From Merluccius polli (Eukaryota; Chordata; Actinopteri; Gadiformes; Merlucciidae), in assembly GCA_030340625.1 (NCBI GenBank), contig JAOPHQ010004272.1, positions 186,001 to 250,000 of the forward strand: DNA of 64,000 nt, in the 5' to 3' direction. Below the pieces are notes generated by a model. It did not search any database. It was not told the DNA's origin and saw only the letters and a program-made list of their open reading frames with translations. Position 1 is the stretch's first letter. Each line of letters begins with the position of its first letter. Made by a program: the position numbers and the translations under genes. Shown here one piece after another: positions 62,042 through 64,000 of the stretch.

Positions 62042-62305
62042 TCCCAGGCCAGCTTTGACGCATTTCTCTTCCCGGTAAATAAACATTCATAGCTCATTCT
62101 GAGCTTAATGAGGAGCTCTGTCTCCTCATCAGACCCTGTAACAATATGGAAACAATCCCTAAACCACACAGAATGCACAGCAAAATATGTAACATCAGAT
62201 AGAGGCTATTTAGATACACTATTTTAAGTTTATTTTTTATTTGTGACAAATAGTAGCCTATAATAGCAGTATATACTTACACTTGTAAATTGTTGGCTGT
62301 GTCAT
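62042..62305 (-). CDS. Myb/SANT-like protein of the Harbinger element, first two exons
   Basis: Exon 1 is 62281-62305 (MTQPTIYK plus T, donor gtaagt). Exon 2 is 62042-62135, after TTGTTACAG and ending before gtgagt. Joining them makes a Trp codon across the junction and reads KWSDEETELLIKLRMS, then FTGKRNASKLAW. The W-SDEET...L...W pattern is the Myb/SANT-like domain found in Harbinger second proteins. The next acceptor to the left (CTTATTCAG, about 62002) leads to a stop after about five codons, so the C-terminal part looks lost. These short exons do not stand out as open frames. Confidence 0.7.
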
Positions 62306-62783
62306 TACGCAGCAACAACGAGTAGTCTAATTGCATAATTACCCTGGCCGAGCCGTGCTGGCTCCTTTAATTCATTTTCTTCTTCTTTGGTGGTAAACAA
62401 ACAGCAGACAACGGTGTTTCGGGCTCATTACTACCACAGCATGGATGTATTTTTCGTGCACCACTGCAGTGCATTGTGGGTGATATACAGCTCTGGAGTG
62501 ACCGTCGATGTTGACTTGATCCCTCAGCCCTCAAGGGTCGATCTCACCAAGGTCACTTCAGCTTTTTAGAGAAATGGAATAGCCCTTATGATGGCGATGG
62601 GGATTCCCCCGAGGGCAAGGGCTGAGGGCAAGTGAGCGAGGGCGACGCAACCCACTATTGGAACGCAGCCCTGGTTTATCCTGGGTGCCATGATTGCTCT
62701 GCACCACAGGTGTGCCGAGTCTAATCAGTCTGACTCAGGCCTGGTGAGGCTATAAACCAGCTATCAACCACACACACTCCACA

Positions 62784-63131
62784 TACCCCCAACACCAAAT
62801 TGAGGCTGCAGACAATCCCCAGCTGAAGGCTACTCGTCCCTCGCCCCCTCCCCCATTCAAGCAAAACAGGGGGGAAAAACTGCAAACTGGACTCTCAGCA
62901 GGGTTGCCATACCTAAAATAAAATTACAAACAACCCCCAAACTCCACTGCCTCTACACCTCCCCAGTGTGGCCTCGGGCTGCTGTGCTGGCTGGTAGAGT
63001 ACGGCTGGACCTAGGCTGCTCTGGGCTGGATTCGGGGGCAGCTAGCCACAGATGGTTGGTGACTGCAGTGTATGTCCGGGCAGCCCTTTCATGTCCCTTC
63101 CCGGTCGGAGAAGCCCCACGTTGGGTGCCAG
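62784..63131 (-). other. Interior of the miniature LTR retroelement
   Basis: 348 bp between the LTRs. On the minus strand it begins with the primer site, then a C/G-rich stretch, then a purine run (GGGGGAGGGGGCGAGGGACG, about 62838-62857), and ends TTGGGGGTA before the 3' LTR, a weak polypurine tract. No gag or pol motif was found. Confidence 0.65.
63113..63130 (-). promoter_or_regulatory. Primer-binding site, tRNA-Lys type
   Basis: On the minus strand, TGGCACCCAACGTGGGGC differs at one position from TGGCGCCCAACGTGGGGC, the complement of the tRNA-Lys(1,2) 3' end. It lies one base inside the 5' LTR boundary, where reverse transcription is primed in LTR elements. Confidence 0.8.
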
Positions 63132-63426
63132 GATAGCAATCCTTCTTGTCACACACCACATAAGTGGCGTTTGCTGGTTCCCTCCGACACAGGTAGATGT
63201 TGAAGTATATCCAGTTATTGAAGATGGCAAGATGGTACAAGCCGAGCAGGTGTAACGCTCTGTGATGACAGTAGCTCTCTCTACTGAGTGTGTGTGGTGA
63301 GCTGGTTTATCCTGGGTGCCATGATTGCTCATGCACCACAGGTGTGCAGCCCCAGAGTCAAATCAGTCTGACTCGGACCAGGTGAGGCTGCAAACCAGCT
63401 ATCAACCACACACACTCCACAAAGTG

Positions 63427-64000
63427 GTTGCCAAATGGTGATTTTTGGATTTACTGTGTGTACCCTTGTCTAAATGTAAGGGGTATGTGGACAGTGGTAG
63501 GGGTGGTGGGATGGCCCAGGATGGAGTCCTGGAAAATGTCCCTTATTTTCAAATCCCAATGTTGCAGCTATGATCTTCAGAGAGAAACAGAATGTGAACT
63601 CACAAGATGGTCTCATGAGGCTAGGATTATGATGTGGTTACGATGCTTCGTGGGTAGAGGACAGTTCAAAACCGAATTTTAACTGGAACTAACATAATCA
63701 AGAGTCGAGTCAAGATGACAATGCAATTAGGGTTCTTAAAAGCAAGTTCAACGTGCACACCATGCATGTGACACAAGAAAATATGTAGTTGCATCATGAG
63801 AGAAAACATTTAGTCAACTTCAGTCCATCAGGGAAAAAAACTGGTGGTGTACCAAAATCAAAATTGACTGAGCTTATATTTTCTCTGAAATGCCAGGTTT
63901 TTAACAACCAAGATTTTGTATATTAAGGCTCCAAATGAAATGGCAGCATTCCAGACAGACAGAAGAAGCAAGCTACATTATCTATGACTATTCACACATA
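63427..64000. other. No gene seen
   Basis: AT-moderate sequence to the window edge, with no supported coding region or recognised element ends. Confidence 0.6.

Larger units (their letters stand above)
60299..62670 (+). mobile_element. PIF-Harbinger transposon with transposase and Myb-like gene
   Basis: CTG (60296-60298) and CTG (62671-62673) flank a 2372-bp element. Terminal inverted repeats begin GGCTGCATTCCAATAGTGGG on the left and, reversed, GGCTGCGTTCCAATAGTGGG on the right. CCTCAGCCCTTG and CCCTCGCTCAC motifs repeat under both ends. The transposase is on the plus strand and the Myb-like gene on the minus strand, so the two genes converge. The insertion lies within an LTR, and the uninterrupted LTR copy (CTG at 63302-63304) shows the empty site. 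Confidence 0.9.
60132..63421 (-). mobile_element. Miniature LTR retroelement (TRIM-like), minus strand, with nested Harbinger
   Basis: AAGTG (60127-60131) and AAGTG (63422-63426) form a 5-bp target duplication. The 3' LTR is 60132-60298 plus 62674-62783 (277 bp once the nested Harbinger is removed), and the 5' LTR is 63132-63421 (290 bp). On the minus strand the LTR begins TGTGGAGTG and the 3' copy ends CTACA. A primer-binding site follows the 5' LTR by one base. The interior (62784-63131, 348 bp) has no coding frame of note. Without the Harbinger the element is about 915 bp. Small LTR elements lacking coding capacity are called TRIMs and depend on proteins made elsewhere. Confidence 0.8.

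Noticed and set aside
62387..62569. 60-codon plus-strand frame inside the Harbinger
   Set aside because: No similarity to either Harbinger protein and no splice support. It lies in the leader of the minus-strand Myb-like gene.

Overview
The window is ray-finned fish (teleost) nuclear DNA: one split vertebrate gene with long introns, many dinucleotide microsatellites, and a dense mix of fish-type transposable elements (hAT, PIF-Harbinger, L2/CR1-type LINE, Ty3/gypsy, BEL/Pao, tRNA-like repeats). No bacterial or organellar features are seen.

Positions 1-43,180 are occupied by one plus-strand gene, pdlim4 (RIL), which is complete here. Seven coding exons (508-600, 14066-14217, 21489-21564, 31544-31863, 32927-33090, 37567-37705, 40950-41154) join in phase to give a 382-residue protein: an N-terminal PDZ domain, a low-complexity linker with a YNNP-type motif, the conserved region before the LIM domain, and one C-terminal LIM domain with all eight zinc ligands. 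The exons sum to 1149 nt and every junction is GT-AG. A probable poly(A) signal lies at 43152. The introns hold two fold-back elements (intron 1), a Harbinger-type MITE (intron 1), a hAT-type MITE with a perfect 8-bp target duplication (intron 3), a 447-bp-offset tandem duplication (intron 3), a minisatellite (intron 5), and a 492-bp hAT derivative that still encodes a BED zinc finger (intron 6).

Positions 43,180-64,000 hold no recognisable conserved host gene. In order they contain a palindromic element, a LINE reverse-transcriptase remnant, a minus-strand gypsy integrase remnant, a Harbinger-type element with a Myb-like fragment, a second gypsy integrase remnant, a hAT-like composite enclosing a telomere-like hexamer array, a broken BEL/Pao pol, two exons of an unidentified zinc-finger protein, a three-level nest of transposons, a TTAA-flanked DNA transposon with a coding exon, and a Harbinger remnant split by a small hAT-like insert.

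The most notable structure is at 60127-63426. A miniature LTR retroelement on the minus strand (about 277/290-bp LTRs, a 348-bp non-coding interior, a tRNA-Lys-type primer site, 5-bp target duplication AAGTG) carries a 2.37-kb PIF-Harbinger transposon inside one LTR. That Harbinger has a DDE transposase and, convergently, a spliced Myb-like gene. The other LTR supplies the empty site, so the order of insertions can be read from this sequence alone. All assignments come from reading the sequence; no database search was run.
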